DNA of 64,000 nt from Pseudoalteromonas sp. G4 (GCF_028875915.1 NZ_JAPEHW010000012.1:1-64000), one strand, 5' to 3'; positions 1 through 9,864 are shown, counted from the stretch's first letter. Made by a program: numbers and translations. The notes: generated by a model not told the origin, from the sequence alone.

Positions 1-49
1 ACGCCTTGGTTTAGGCGCTAAAACTTTCTTATATCTCAAACTTAAAACT

Positions 50-1258
50 ATGTTAGCAGCAACAAAAACAGTTAATCAGGGTATCAAAGACTATATTCAA
101 ATCACCTTTGCTTATTGGGGGTTTACGTTAACCGATGGCGCGCTGCGCATGTTGGTGGTGCTTTACTTTCACACACTTGGTTATTCACCAATTGAAGTTG
201 CCATGCTGTTTTTGTTTTACGAATTTTTTGGCATTGTGACAAACCTTTTTGGCGGCTGGTTAGGTGCGCGCTTTGGTTTGAAGGTTACTTTGTTTAGTGG
301 ACTATTTTTGCAAATAAGTGCGCTGTTATTACTGGCGCAAACTCAGTGGTTGAGTGTTGCTTATGTCATGGCATTGCAGGCCATATCGGGTATTGCTAAA
401 GATCTCAATAAAATGAGTGCTAAAACCGCAATTAAACAGTTGGTACCTAAAAACGAAAATAGCACGCTATTTAAATGGGTTGCACTGCTAACTGGATCAA
501 AGAATACGTTAAAAGGCTGCGGCTTCTTTTTAGGTGGGTTGTTGTTAGCGGTATTTGGTTATCAACACAGTTTATATATTTTAGCAGCGGGGCTTGGCGT
601 AATTTCATTGCTGGTGGCTTTGCAACTAAAAGGGAGCCTAGAAGCAAAAGCGTATAAACCTAAATTCAGTCACATATTTTCATCAAGCAACAAAGTAAAC
701 TTACTTTCGTTTGCCCGCTGTTTTTTATTTGCCAGTCGCGATGTATGGTTTGTTGTTGCATTACCCGTTTTTTTAACCATGCAAGCCGGTTGGACAAGTA
801 CTGAAGTGGGCACCATGATGGCTGCTTGGGTCATTATTTATGGCATCTTTCAGTCAACTACGCCAAAAGCGTTTAAGCTATTGAATAAGCAAGCCAATGC
901 GCGCGCTGCATTGATTGCGGCAATAGCGCTGTTAATGGTGATTTTACTAATGCTGTTAGCAGCTTACCTGAGAATGCCATTAGTTGATATCGCCATCTTA
1001 GGACTGATACTCTTTGCAATTATTTTTGCCATTAACTCTGCCATTCATTCTTTTTTGATTGTGCATTATGCCCGTGATGAAGGTGCATCAATGGATGTTG
1101 GGCTTTATTATATGGCGAATGCTTGCGGCAGGTTATTTGGTACTGTGTTATCTGGAGTGATTTATCAGCAGTTCGGACTCGTGGCTTGTTTGATTGTTAG
1201 CGGCTTATTTGTTGCGATTTGCTTGCCGATTACTGCGAAATTAACACAAAACAGTTAA
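50..1258 (+). CDS. arsJ: Organoarsenical efflux MFS transporter ArsJ
   Basis: A 402-residue major-facilitator protein with about 12 hydrophobic segments. It carries blocks typical of ArsJ: TLTDGALRMLVV near residue 26, GIVTNLFGGWLGAR near 60, SGIAKDLNKMSAKTAIK near 113 and LTGSKNTLKGCGFFLGG near 147. In the known pathway a dedicated GAPDH makes 1-arseno-3-phosphoglycerate and ArsJ exports it across the inner membrane, giving arsenate resistance. The partner gapdh gene normally lies next to arsJ; here it could only lie beyond the left edge, and the first 49 bases are too short to identify it. The ATG at 50 gives the usual family N-terminus, although the frame stays open to the window edge. The substrate is inferred from family membership. 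Confidence 0.87.
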   Translation: MLAATKTVNQGIKDYIQITFAYWGFTLTDGALRMLVVLYFHTLGYSPIEVAMLFLFYEFFGIVTNLFGGWLGARFGLKVTLFSGLFLQISALLLLAQTQWLSVAYVMALQAISGIAKDLNKMSAKTAIKQLVPKNENSTLFKWVALLTGSKNTLKGCGFFLGGLLLAVFGYQHSLYILAAGLGVISLLVALQLKGSLEAKAYKPKFSHIFSSSNKVNLLSFARCFLFASRDVWFVVALPVFLTMQAGWTSTEVGTMMAAWVIIYGIFQSTTPKAFKLLNKQANARAALIAAIALLMVILLMLLAAYLRMPLVDIAILGLILFAIIFAINSAIHSFLIVHYARDEGASMDVGLYYMANACGRLFGTVLSGVIYQQFGLVACLIVSGLFVAICLPITAKLTQNS

Positions 1259-1288
1259 ACTTCAGCAAAAAATTGTTGGACGTTAGTT

Positions 1289-3685
1289 TTGCTACCTATT
1301 CAAAGTGTTTATCACACACTAGTTACTGAATTATCAAATAACGAGCGAGTTGTATTGCAGGCGCCACCGGGTGCCGGTAAATCAACTTGGTTGCCGTTAC
1401 AGCTAATCAAAGATAACCACTTTAAACGTATTATTATGCTTGAGCCACGTAGGCTCGCTGCGCGAAATATCGCAAGCTTTCTGGCTGAATGCTTAGATGA
1501 ACCATTAGGGCAAACCATAGGTTTACGCATTCGCGGTGAAAGTATTGTTAGCAAACAAACGCGCTTAGAAATTGTCACCGAAGGCATGCTCACTCGCATG
1601 TTACAAGACGATCCTGAGTTAAACGGGGTCGATTTAGTTATTTTCGATGAGTTTCACGAACGCTCAATTCAGGCTGAAACAGCATTGGCACTGGCATTTG
1701 AGGTGCAACTGGCGTATCGCGATGATTTAAAATTGCTGATCATGTCTGCAACCTTAGATGGTGAGCGGCTATCAGCAGAGTTTGATGCGCCTTTAGTACA
1801 AAGTGAAGGTCGTCAGTTTCCAATTTCTGAAGTTTATACACCGCTTACTAATGAAGCTGATTGGCTGTCACAAATTGCGCCGCTTACACTTAAAGCGATG
1901 GCTGAGCAAACGGGCAGTGCTTTAGTTTTTTTACCGGGTGTGAAAGAAATTAAAGCCGTTGAAAGCGCCTTACTTGATGCTAAAAATGCAGGGCTTATTG
2001 AGCAAAATACCGCTATTTATGCGCTTTTTGGCAAGCAAGATAAAAAAACGCAGCAAGCAGCGCTAAAACCGTGTGAAGGTGATAAACGCAAAATCGTGCT
2101 GACCACGAATGTTGCTGAAACCAGTTTGACCATTGATGGCATTCGAATTGTGGTGGATTCTGGTAAAGAGAAAATTACCCAATACAATGTAAAAAATGGC
2201 ATCAGCCAATTGCTTACTGTAAATATTGCTAAGTCTTCTGCAGTTCAACGCGCGGGTCGTGCCGGTCGAATCGAAGCGGGTGTTGTTTATCGCCTTGGTA
2301 GTAAAGAGCTGTTTGAACGCCGTGCTAATCACACAACCCCAGAAATATTACGAAGCGATATTAGCCAACTTGTTTTAGAGTGCGCTAATTGGGGGACGCA
2401 CATCCATGATTTAGTGCTGCTTGATAAACCAAGCGCAAAACAAATAGCTGCAGCAACTGAGTTATTGCTGATGCTTGAGGCGATAGACGGTGATGGCAAA
2501 ATCACTTCGCTTGGCAGAAAAATTTTAAGTTATGGTACTGAACTTCGCTTTGCCCATATGTTGATTAAAGCCGAGCAGCTCGATGCGGATTACCCTGGTA
2601 TTTATCATTTAGCTGTTTACTTGGTCGCACTTTTTACCAGTCAAACGAATCGCAGCAGTGATATTGCAACAGGGCTTAACCTGCAACTTAATACGCCGCA
2701 TGGGAGTTTTGAAAAAGAACTGACACTTTGGCTTAAACGCTTAAAGTTAAAACTTGCATTTCCTGATAGAATTGCACAAAAGCGCGGAAATGGCCTGCGT
2801 TTAGCTAACGGTGCAGGTGCCACGTTACATTCCGATTTTCCGCTGCAAGACCCTTTGCTTTGTATAGGCGATATGGGTGGTGCCACTGGGCAGCATGTAT
2901 TTAATGCCTGTAAATGTGATTTAACACTGATTGAAAGTGCACTACCTTATTTGTTTTCGAATAAAAATATTGCACAGTTTGATGAAAATGCTGGGCGCTT
3001 TATTGCTGAAACCCATTACTGTTTGGGGCAACTCGTACTTTCGCGAAAACCAAGCAGTAAAACCGTAAGTGCTGATGAAAAAGCCGCTGCGTGGTGCGCC
3101 ATTATCGCTAAAAAAGGCTGGCAATTAATTACCTTAGATGAAGATGCTGAGCAATATATAGTGAGGCTAACGCTTGCGCATAAATATTTGCCAAATGAAT
3201 TTCCAGCCATCAATAAACAGTTTTTATTTGAGAGCTTGGCAAGCTGGTTGGCACCTTATCTACGCGACGTAAATAGCCTTACGGCACTTAAAAAAGTAGC
3301 GATTTTACCTGCGCTTGAAAACCTAATTGATTGGCAACAGCAAACGCGTTTAGATGAGCTGTTGCCCGAACGTCTTGTTGTACCAACGGGATCAAAACTA
3401 AAAATTCACTATCAAGTTGATGGACCAGCAAAGCTCGCAGTGAAAATGCAGGAGATGTATGGTGTTGCCACTACGCCAACCCTTGCTGGTGGTCATTTAG
3501 CGCTTGCTATCGAGTTACTGTCACCCGCCATGAGGCCACTGCAAATTACTCAGGACTTAGCAGGTTTTTGGGCATCGAGCTATCGTGAAGTGCAAAAAGA
3601 AATGAAAGGACGCTACCCTAAACATTTTTGGCCGGATGATCCCGCTAATGCTAAGGCAACTAACAAAGTAAAAAGCAGAATGTAA
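1289..3685 (+). CDS. hrpB: ATP-dependent helicase HrpB
   Basis: A 798-residue DExH helicase of the HrpB family. Visible motifs: Walker A APPGAGKST (residues 25-33), DEFH (120-123), SAT (153-155), QRAGRAGR (motif VI), and the HrpB C-terminal signature REVQKEMKGRYPKHFWPDDP at the end. The start is TTG with no clear Shine-Dalgarno sequence; it gives the family N-terminus LPIQSV. It lies 30 nt after arsJ and may be read through from it. HrpB is a non-essential RNA-helicase-like protein of uncertain role in gammaproteobacteria. Around residues 484-490 (about 2738-2755) the run LKRLKLKLAFPDRIA joins two blocks that in E. coli are separated by about 14 more residues, suggesting an in-frame deletion of roughly 42 nt. 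Family call is certain; integrity is less so. Confidence 0.95.
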   Translation: MLPIQSVYHTLVTELSNNERVVLQAPPGAGKSTWLPLQLIKDNHFKRIIMLEPRRLAARNIASFLAECLDEPLGQTIGLRIRGESIVSKQTRLEIVTEGMLTRMLQDDPELNGVDLVIFDEFHERSIQAETALALAFEVQLAYRDDLKLLIMSATLDGERLSAEFDAPLVQSEGRQFPISEVYTPLTNEADWLSQIAPLTLKAMAEQTGSALVFLPGVKEIKAVESALLDAKNAGLIEQNTAIYALFGKQDKKTQQAALKPCEGDKRKIVLTTNVAETSLTIDGIRIVVDSGKEKITQYNVKNGISQLLTVNIAKSSAVQRAGRAGRIEAGVVYRLGSKELFERRANHTTPEILRSDISQLVLECANWGTHIHDLVLLDKPSAKQIAAATELLLMLEAIDGDGKITSLGRKILSYGTELRFAHMLIKAEQLDADYPGIYHLAVYLVALFTSQTNRSSDIATGLNLQLNTPHGSFEKELTLWLKRLKLKLAFPDRIAQKRGNGLRLANGAGATLHSDFPLQDPLLCIGDMGGATGQHVFNACKCDLTLIESALPYLFSNKNIAQFDENAGRFIAETHYCLGQLVLSRKPSSKTVSADEKAAAWCAIIAKKGWQLITLDEDAEQYIVRLTLAHKYLPNEFPAINKQFLFESLASWLAPYLRDVNSLTALKKVAILPALENLIDWQQQTRLDELLPERLVVPTGSKLKIHYQVDGPAKLAVKMQEMYGVATTPTLAGGHLALAIELLSPAMRPLQITQDLAGFWASSYREVQKEMKGRYPKHFWPDDPANAKATNKVKSRM

Positions 3686-3702
3686 CTTCACTCTGCTTTT
3701 TT
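3671..3702 (+). terminator. Rho-independent terminator of hrpB
   Basis: A perfect 9-bp stem AAAAGCAGA / TCTGCTTTT (3671-3679 and 3692-3700) followed by more T residues. The left arm lies inside the last hrpB codons and the stop codon sits in the loop. The A-rich left arm also gives a T tract on the minus strand, so it may serve the convergent DUF3429 gene too. Confidence 0.8.
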
Positions 3703-3712
3703 GCGGTATAAG

Positions 3713-4135
3713 TTAAATTTGGGTCACGTTATGATGCAGTTGTGCTGCAAAGAATAAATGACACACTAATACCACCCCAGTAATGCGCTCACGCATGCGC
3801 TGATAATCAGGCGCTAAAATCGGCCAATCCTCTGTGCGTTTTTGTAATGCCAATATAAACACATAGCATACACCTAAATAGAGTAGGGCGAGTTTAGTGT
3901 CGAAGAGGGCAAGTGCCAGCGTTGGAATTGTCGGTAACACTACCAGCCAGTTAAACTTATTGCTATTTGATGTACGCCATAGGCTGCCAGCCACAAAACT
4001 CATAATGCTAATGCTGTAAAATAAAAACGCTTGGCTTAATAATGGGTTTTCAAATAAAAAGTGGGCACCTACTAACAATAAAAATGGCACTAAGCCAAGA
4101 TAGCCCAAAAATGTTTGATTGTTGTATTTAGACAT
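3713..4135 (-). CDS. DUF3429 family membrane protein
   Basis: A small inner-membrane protein of about 140 residues with four to five hydrophobic helices. It resembles the DUF3429 family: LGYLGLVPFLLL near the N-terminus, then FYSISIMSFVAGSLW, and a basic C-terminal segment YQRMRERIT before the last helix. The function of the family is not established. Three in-frame starts exist: TTG at 4150, ATG at 4141 and ATG at 4135. The last is chosen because a GAAG lies 7 nt upstream of it. It converges with hrpB and shares that gene's terminator. Confidence 0.7.
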   Translation of the reverse strand: MSKYNNQTFLGYLGLVPFLLLVGAHFLFENPLLSQAFLFYSISIMSFVAGSLWRTSNSNKFNWLVVLPTIPTLALALFDTKLALLYLGVCYVFILALQKRTEDWPILAPDYQRMRERITGVVLVCHLFFAAQLHHNVTQI

Positions 4136-4265
4136 AAGCATACTTCGCAATGGAGATTAATAGTGATTGTACGCGAGAATAATCGAATTTGTTTAGTTTA
4201 TTATGGATTTAGATAAACTAGCTTTGTTATGCTGTTTAGAGTTTAAGCTCTATTTTGGCGGTTAA

Positions 4266-4958
4266 GTGGGTACTCTTCAACAAACGCAAGATTTTAGCTG
4301 GCCAAATAACTGGCTTAATGATGCACATATTAGCGAACTAAAATTAATTTTTGCTAGTTGTTTTAAAGGCATTTCATGCGATGAGTATTATTTAAAATAC
4401 TTTGAAGATAGCAAAGCGTTTAAGCGCGTGCTGCGCCTTTATTATGCTGATGAACGTATTGTCGGTTATTGCTTACTTACCTTTGAACGCTCAAATAAAA
4501 AGGTGTTAATTCGTGCATCTGCGGGGTTTTATCCTAAATTCCGACAAGGTGGCAATACGTTAGGGTTTTCTATTCGACAGGCATTTAAATACTGGTTAAC
4601 GCATCCTTGGCAGCAAATTTATTATGCCGATACTATGCTCAGCCCTGCAATGTATCGTGCAATAGCTAAACGTGTGGCAATAGCCTATCCCAGCAAGCAG
4701 TTTTTAGACGCTGGGCAATCTTTGTTTGCGTTGTTTAACGCTTCAGGCATAGAAAGTCGCTATACAAAAACCACCTGCTTAGTGAAAACAGGGCGCAGCA
4801 GTAATTACAATGCACAAGAGTTGGACGCCTTTTTTTCAAGTGATAAACCTGAAATTACGTTTTATTGTAAGGCAAACCCAGACTTTGCATCTGGGATTGC
4901 GTTGTTTGTTATTATTCCCGTAAACCTAAAGCAGTTAGTGCTTACGCTTTTTAAGTAG
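4266..4958 (+). CDS. Uncharacterised protein, possible N-acyltransferase-like fold
   Basis: A 230-residue soluble protein starting at GTG with GGCGG a few bases upstream. I do not recognise its family with certainty. The middle part (VLRLYYADERIVGYCLLTFER..., then RASAGFYPKFRQGGNTLGFSIRQAFKYW) looks like the strand-helix pattern and basic acyl-CoA loop (RQGGNT) of GNAT-type acetyltransferases, but the classical R/QxxGxG/A motif is only approximate. No signal peptide or membrane segment is seen; the C-terminal 20 residues are hydrophobic. It ends 1 nt before the stop codon of the convergent tas gene, so the pair share their 3' ends. Confidence 0.6.
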   Translation: MGTLQQTQDFSWPNNWLNDAHISELKLIFASCFKGISCDEYYLKYFEDSKAFKRVLRLYYADERIVGYCLLTFERSNKKVLIRASAGFYPKFRQGGNTLGFSIRQAFKYWLTHPWQQIYYADTMLSPAMYRAIAKRVAIAYPSKQFLDAGQSLFALFNASGIESRYTKTTCLVKTGRSSNYNAQELDAFFSSDKPEITFYCKANPDFASGIALFVIIPVNLKQLVLTLFK

Positions 4959-4959
4959 A

Positions 4960-6012
4960 CTAGTAAGGCAGCGGGTATTTACGCCAAATTTCATCGACTT
5001 GTGCCATAAAGTCAGCTGGCAGGTTGAGTTCAAATGCTGCCACGTTTTCTTGCAATTGGTTAAGTGTCGTTGCGCCAATGATGGTCGATGTTATGCCATC
5101 AACTTTATCACACCAAGCCAGTGCCAGTTGGCTAGGTGTAATGCCTAACTTTTTGGCAAGTTGACAGTATTCTGCAACGGCTTGCTGTGAAAATTCTGTA
5201 TCCCTAAATAACCCTTGACGCTGAATAAGTGTCCAGCGGCTGCCTTCAGGGCGTGCATTATTGAGGTATTTACCGCTTAGCATGCCAGTTGCCAGTGGCG
5301 ACCAAGGTAAATAGGCAATGTCTTCGTGCACGCAGTGCTCAATTAAATACGGCCAATCTTTTGCGTGCAGTAAATTAAACTCATTCTGAATCGATACTGG
5401 TCTTGGCAAATTATGTTCTTTGGCAAGTTCAATAAACGTATGAATACCCCAAGTGGTGTCATCTGACAGACCAAAATGGCGGATTTTCCCAGCTTTAATA
5501 CAGTGGTCAAGCCCCTGCAAAATATCGAGCATTTGTGCTTTATGTGCCTTTGTATCGACATCAGTAAAACTAATCTGATTTGGTCTATGCTTTGCGAAAT
5601 GCGGTGAAGTACGATTTGGCCAATGTAACTGATATACGTCGATGGTATCGATTTGTAGGCGTTTTAAAGATGCATCAACAGCGTCAATAACCGCTTGACC
5701 AGTGATGTCAGAGGCATTTCTTACCCAAGGTAAACCATTGCCTGCAATTTTGGTTGCAATCACCCAGTCATTTCGTTTTTGTGGGTTTTTAGCAAAGTAA
5801 TTACCAATGATTTCTTCTGTTTTACCGTAAGTTTCTGGTGTGGGGGGCACAGCATACATTTCAGCTGTATCCATAAAGTTGATACCACATTCACTGGCAA
5901 AATCAATTTGCTGATCGGCATCTTGTTGGTTGTTTTGCACACCCCATGTCATGGTGCCTAAACAAATACGAGAAACATCAAGATTGGAACTGCCTAATTT
6001 TGCGTATTTCAT
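4960..6012 (-). CDS. tas: NADP(H)-dependent aldo/keto reductase, Tas-like
   Basis: A 350-residue (beta/alpha)8 aldo/keto reductase that aligns along its whole length with E. coli Tas (346 residues). Recognisable blocks: LGTMTWGVQN, FMDTAEMYAVPP with the catalytic Asp and Tyr, the catalytic Lys in VIATKIAG, the His in DVYQLHWPNRT, and GKIRHFGLSDD. The IIGATTLNQLQEN segment near the end is the NADPH-binding loop. The physiological substrate of Tas is not settled. Monocistronic on the minus strand. Confidence 0.87.
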   Translation of the reverse strand: MKYAKLGSSNLDVSRICLGTMTWGVQNNQQDADQQIDFASECGINFMDTAEMYAVPPTPETYGKTEEIIGNYFAKNPQKRNDWVIATKIAGNGLPWVRNASDITGQAVIDAVDASLKRLQIDTIDVYQLHWPNRTSPHFAKHRPNQISFTDVDTKAHKAQMLDILQGLDHCIKAGKIRHFGLSDDTTWGIHTFIELAKEHNLPRPVSIQNEFNLLHAKDWPYLIEHCVHEDIAYLPWSPLATGMLSGKYLNNARPEGSRWTLIQRQGLFRDTEFSQQAVAEYCQLAKKLGITPSQLALAWCDKVDGITSTIIGATTLNQLQENVAAFELNLPADFMAQVDEIWRKYPLPY

Positions 6013-6227
6013 AGCTATCCTTCTGATTTTTAGAATGAGTTTTTAGAGTAACGCTTTGCTGTTATTAATTCTGATGATTTTGTCTGAGCCTGTTACCAAG
6101 CGCAGTTTGTTTAATGCACAACAAAGAATCATTTGAAAGTTATAATGGGGGTTTAAAGTGGTATTGGCAATGAAATGCGATACAAAAATCGGTATGATTA
6201 ACACGATTTTTCTCAATTCTAAGTGCA

Positions 6228-8510
6228 ATGACAGATAAAAAGAAACCAGCTAAAGCCACAACAGCAAAAACGGCCAGCAAAAAGAAACCTCGCGCGAAAA
6301 AACAAGCTCCAACTCGTAATCAACCGAGTTGGATTAAACGTATTGCCGTTTTTTCATTTAAGCTTGGTATTGGCCTATGTTTGGCACTTGCCCTTTATTT
6401 GATTTACTTAGATAGCAAAATAAGCCACAAATTCGAAGGCAACAAATGGCAGTTGCCAGCGCAAATTTACGCGCGTGCGATGACCTTCTACCCGGGCCAG
6501 TATTTATCAAAAGATGAGGTGATTTGGGAATTGCAGCGTCTAAATTACTCTGAAGTTAATCGTATTAATAATACTGGGCAATATGTTGTTAAAGGCAACT
6601 CTATCCGCATTTATCGTCGCGCTTTTGAGTTTTATGATGGTTCTGAGCAGCAAATGGGATTTGACTTAATCTTCGGCCCTAAAAAGCTTGCGGCGATTAA
6701 AGGTGAGCAGGGGGAAAGCTTGGCTATGGCGCGATTAGAGCCAGTGCAACTGGCGCGCTTAGCAAATGAAACCAAACAAGATCGTGAGTTTGTGCCGCTC
6801 AGTCATATTCCTAAAGTCGTACAAGAAACCTTACTTTTGGTTGAAGATCGTAATTTTTACGAGCACCATGGTGTTTCAGTATGGTCAATTGTCCGTGCCC
6901 TTGTGGCTAATATCCGTGCTGGTCGCACAGTACAAGGCGGCAGCACGCTGACGCAACAATTAGCTAAGAACTTTTATTTAAGCCGTGACCGCACCCTAAC
7001 GCGTAAAATTAACGAAGCGTTAATTGCCTTAATTTTAGATTTTAGATACAGCAAAGATGAGATTTTAGAAGCCTATTTAAATGAGGTATACCTTGGTCAG
7101 TCGCGCTCGCAAGGGGTGCACGGTTTTGGTCTTGCTAGTGAGTTTTATTTTGGTAAACCGCTTAATGAAATTGAATACGACCAAGTTGCTTTATTAGTTG
7201 CGATGGTTAAAGGGCCGAGTTACTACAATCCGCGTCGCTTTAAAGAACGTACGATGGAAAGGCGTGATTTGGTGCTGCGTTTAATGGTTGAAAACGGTTT
7301 AATCTCAACGAAAAGCTACAAACTGGCACTTGCGCGCGACATTAAAATTGAGCCGCTATCACGGTTTGATATAAACCAGCATCCAGGCTATATGGATTTA
7401 GTGCGCCGCGAACTAAAAGATATTCTTGATTCGAAAGACACTATTGATGCTGGGGTACGGGTATTTACGTATTTTGATTTACAAAAACAAGCTGCGATGG
7501 AAAAGTCGTTTGAAACAGGGTTGCCTTATTTAGAACGTTTAAAATCGACTTCTAAGCTTGAGGCAGCAATGTTGTCGGTTAATGTGAAATATGGCGGTGT
7601 GTCTGCCTTGGTAGGCGCTCGCGATAGCGACTTTAATGGTTTTAACCGAGCGCTTGATACCAAGCGTAATATTGGCTCATTAGTTAAGCCAGCCATCTAT
7701 ATGACTGCATTTGAGTCAGGCAAATATACCCTCGGCAGCTTAGTTGATGACGAGCCTATGGAGATTAGTGATGAAGCCGGTCACACTTGGTCACCGTCTA
7801 ATTTTGACCAAAGATTCCGCGGTAAAATGCCACTTTATCAGGCGTTTATTGGTTTAGATCTTGGCTTACCAGCTGTCACTGAGTCGATTAAACGCTTAGG
7901 GGTTGAGCAGTCTATTAATCAATACCCGTCGTTATTACTAGGCGCGCAAGAGCTTTCGCCTATTGATGTTGCACAGATGTATTCAACCATTGCATTTGAT
8001 GGTGACTACCGCAATATCACCTCTGTTGCAGCAATTACGAATGCGGTTGGTGAGTTGATTTACCAGCATCAAAGCACACCGATAAGGCGTTTTTCACCAG
8101 CCACTAGCTATATGACCAAATACGCAATGCAAAAGGTAACACGTGAAGGCACCGCGAAACGCTTAAAATTACATTTCCCAACCATTCAGTTAGCGGGTAA
8201 AACGGGCTCAACCAATAACTTGCGTGATAGCTGGTTTGCCGGTTTTGACCAAAATACGGTAACCGTTACTTGGGTTGGTCGTGATGATAATAAACCGACG
8301 AAGTTAACTGGTAGCGTTGGTGCTTTAGAGCTTTATATTCGCTATTTGCGACAGCTCAATCCAGAATCAATCGCAACACCTAGGCCACCGTCAATTAAAT
8401 GGGCGTTTGTAAATACAGAAACAGGCAAGCAAGCACCACCAGGCTGTGGCACTGTGCTTAAATTGCCGATACCAGCAGAGTTATTTAATTCACGGCCGCG
8501 CTGTAATTAA
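6228..8510 (+). CDS. mrcB: Bifunctional penicillin-binding protein 1B
   Basis: A 760-residue class A PBP that polymerises and cross-links peptidoglycan in the periplasm. It has a Lys-rich cytoplasmic tail (residues 1-37), one membrane anchor (about 40-62), a UB2H-like region, then a GT51 glycosyltransferase domain with EDRNFYEHHG (about 206), GGSTLTQQLAKNF and DEILEAYLNEVYLG. The transpeptidase domain has SLVK (SxxK, about 484) and KTGST (about 657). The SxN motif is missing: LYQAFI runs straight into GLDLGLPAVTES, where E. coli PBP1B has about ten extra residues including Ser-x-Asn. This is consistent with an in-frame loss of about 30 nt near 7845-7853. Glycosyltransferase function looks intact; transpeptidase function is doubtful if the sequence is correct. 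Confidence 0.95.
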   Translation: MTDKKKPAKATTAKTASKKKPRAKKQAPTRNQPSWIKRIAVFSFKLGIGLCLALALYLIYLDSKISHKFEGNKWQLPAQIYARAMTFYPGQYLSKDEVIWELQRLNYSEVNRINNTGQYVVKGNSIRIYRRAFEFYDGSEQQMGFDLIFGPKKLAAIKGEQGESLAMARLEPVQLARLANETKQDREFVPLSHIPKVVQETLLLVEDRNFYEHHGVSVWSIVRALVANIRAGRTVQGGSTLTQQLAKNFYLSRDRTLTRKINEALIALILDFRYSKDEILEAYLNEVYLGQSRSQGVHGFGLASEFYFGKPLNEIEYDQVALLVAMVKGPSYYNPRRFKERTMERRDLVLRLMVENGLISTKSYKLALARDIKIEPLSRFDINQHPGYMDLVRRELKDILDSKDTIDAGVRVFTYFDLQKQAAMEKSFETGLPYLERLKSTSKLEAAMLSVNVKYGGVSALVGARDSDFNGFNRALDTKRNIGSLVKPAIYMTAFESGKYTLGSLVDDEPMEISDEAGHTWSPSNFDQRFRGKMPLYQAFIGLDLGLPAVTESIKRLGVEQSINQYPSLLLGAQELSPIDVAQMYSTIAFDGDYRNITSVAAITNAVGELIYQHQSTPIRRFSPATSYMTKYAMQKVTREGTAKRLKLHFPTIQLAGKTGSTNNLRDSWFAGFDQNTVTVTWVGRDDNKPTKLTGSVGALELYIRYLRQLNPESIATPRPPSIKWAFVNTETGKQAPPGCGTVLKLPIPAELFNSRPRCN

Positions 8511-8535
8511 CCCTAACTCGGTTTATTGACCATAA

Positions 8536-8559
8536 AAAACCACGCAAGTGCGTGGTTTT
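8536..8559. terminator. Bidirectional terminator between mrcB and hemL
   Basis: A perfect 10-bp stem AAAACCACGC / GCGTGGTTTT with an AAGT loop, between the convergent genes mrcB and hemL. The A/T-rich arm ends provide a T tract in either direction. Confidence 0.85.
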
Positions 8560-8583
8560 ATAAATTAAATCTAACTTATTTGC

Positions 8584-9864
8584 TTAAAGCTTAGCAAATG
8601 CACGCTCTGCAGCTGCGATAGTTGCTTCAATTTCAGCATCACCGTGTGCCGTAGAAACAAAGCCCGCTTCAAACGCACTTGGTGCAAGATAAACACCTTC
8701 ATCAAGCATTAAGTGGAAGAACTTTTTAAAGCGTTCTAAATCACATTCTGTTGCTTGCTGGTAAGTGGTTACTGTTTCTTCAGATGTAAAGAAGAAGCCG
8801 TACATGCCGCCAGCGTAGTTAGTCGTGAGCGGAATGCCTGCTTTTTCAGCAGCAGCTTTAAAGCCTTCACAAATACGCTTACTTTTCGCTTCAAGCTCGT
8901 CATGAAGACCGTCAACATCTAATAGCTCAAGAGCTTTTAAACCAGCAGCCATCGCAATTGGGTTACCAGAAAGCGTACCCGCTTGATAAACAGGGCCAAT
9001 TGGTGCGATGTAATCCATGATTTCAGTTTTACCACCAAATGCACCTACCGGCATACCACCACCAATCACTTTACCTAAACAGGTTAAATCAGGTGTGATG
9101 TTGTAATAAGCCTGTGCACCGCCTTTTGCAACGCGGAAGCCAGTCATTACTTCATCAAAAATCAGTACTGATTTATACTCGTCACAAACTGCACGTAAAC
9201 CTTCTAAGAAGCCAGCAACGGGTGGGATACAGTTCATATTACCTGCAACAGGTTCAACGATAATACACGCGATATCATCACCAAATTTAGCGAAAATTTC
9301 TTTTACTTCATCAAGCTTGTTAAACGACACAGTAAGTGTGTGCTTAGCAAAATCTTCAGGAATACCCGGTGAATTTGGCACGCCCATAGTCAGAGCGCCA
9401 GAGCCCGCTTTTACTAGGAGTGAATCAGCGTGTCCGTGATAGCAACCTTCAAACTTTAAGATTTTATCTTTGCCGGTAAAACCACGCGCTAGGCGAATTG
9501 CACTCATGGTGGCTTCAGTGCCTGAGCTTACCATGCGTACTTTTTCGATTGATGGCACGAGTGCTTTTACTTTCTCGGCCATTAGAATTTCAGTTTCAGT
9601 AGGCGCGCCGTAGCTTAAACCGTTTTCAACGGCTTCAAGCACTGCTTGCTTAATTGCACTGTGATTATGGCCTAAAATCATTGGGCCCCAAGAGCCAACA
9701 TAGTCAATGTACTTGTTATTGTCGGCGTCATACGTAAATGCACCTTCAGCTTTAGTGATAAAGCGTGGTGTGCCACCTACACCATTAAATGCGCGCACTG
9801 GTGAGTTAACACCACCTGGGATAGAGGCTTGTGCTCTATCAAATAAATCTTGGCTAATTGTCAT
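8584..9864 (-). CDS. hemL: Glutamate-1-semialdehyde 2,1-aminomutase
   Basis: A 426-residue PLP enzyme, the same length as E. coli HemL. It converts glutamate-1-semialdehyde to 5-aminolevulinate, the first committed tetrapyrrole precursor in the C5 pathway. Visible: [12 protein letters not shown] at the N-terminus, [34 protein letters not shown], the cofactor Asp in [11 protein letters not shown], and the PLP lysine in [16 protein letters not shown]. It lies 19 nt downstream of pyrB on the same strand and is probably co-transcribed with it, with hemJ two genes upstream. Confidence 0.98.
   Translation of the reverse strand: MTISQDLFDRAQASIPGGVNSPVRAFNGVGGTPRFITKAEGAFTYDADNNKYIDYVGSWGPMILGHNHSAIKQAVLEAVENGLSYGAPTETEILMAEKVKALVPSIEKVRMVSSGTEATMSAIRLARGFTGKDKILKFEGCYHGHADSLLVKAGSGALTMGVPNSPGIPEDFAKHTLTVSFNKLDEVKEIFAKFGDDIACIIVEPVAGNMNCIPPVAGFLEGLRAVCDEYKSVLIFDEVMTGFRVAKGGAQAYYNITPDLTCLGKVIGGGMPVGAFGGKTEIMDYIAPIGPVYQAGTLSGNPIAMAAGLKALELLDVDGLHDELEAKSKRICEGFKAAAEKAGIPLTTNYAGGMYGFFFTSEETVTTYQQATECDLERFKKFFHLMLDEGVYLAPSAFEAGFVSTAHGDAEIEATIAAAERAFAKL

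Noticed and set aside
1-49. End of an upstream gene (expected gapdh partner of arsJ)
   Set aside because: Only 49 bases are available; stops exist in two frames, but nothing identifies the gene.
6141-6146. TATAAT upstream of mrcB
   Set aside because: No acceptable -35 hexamer at the right distance, so it was not annotated as a promoter.
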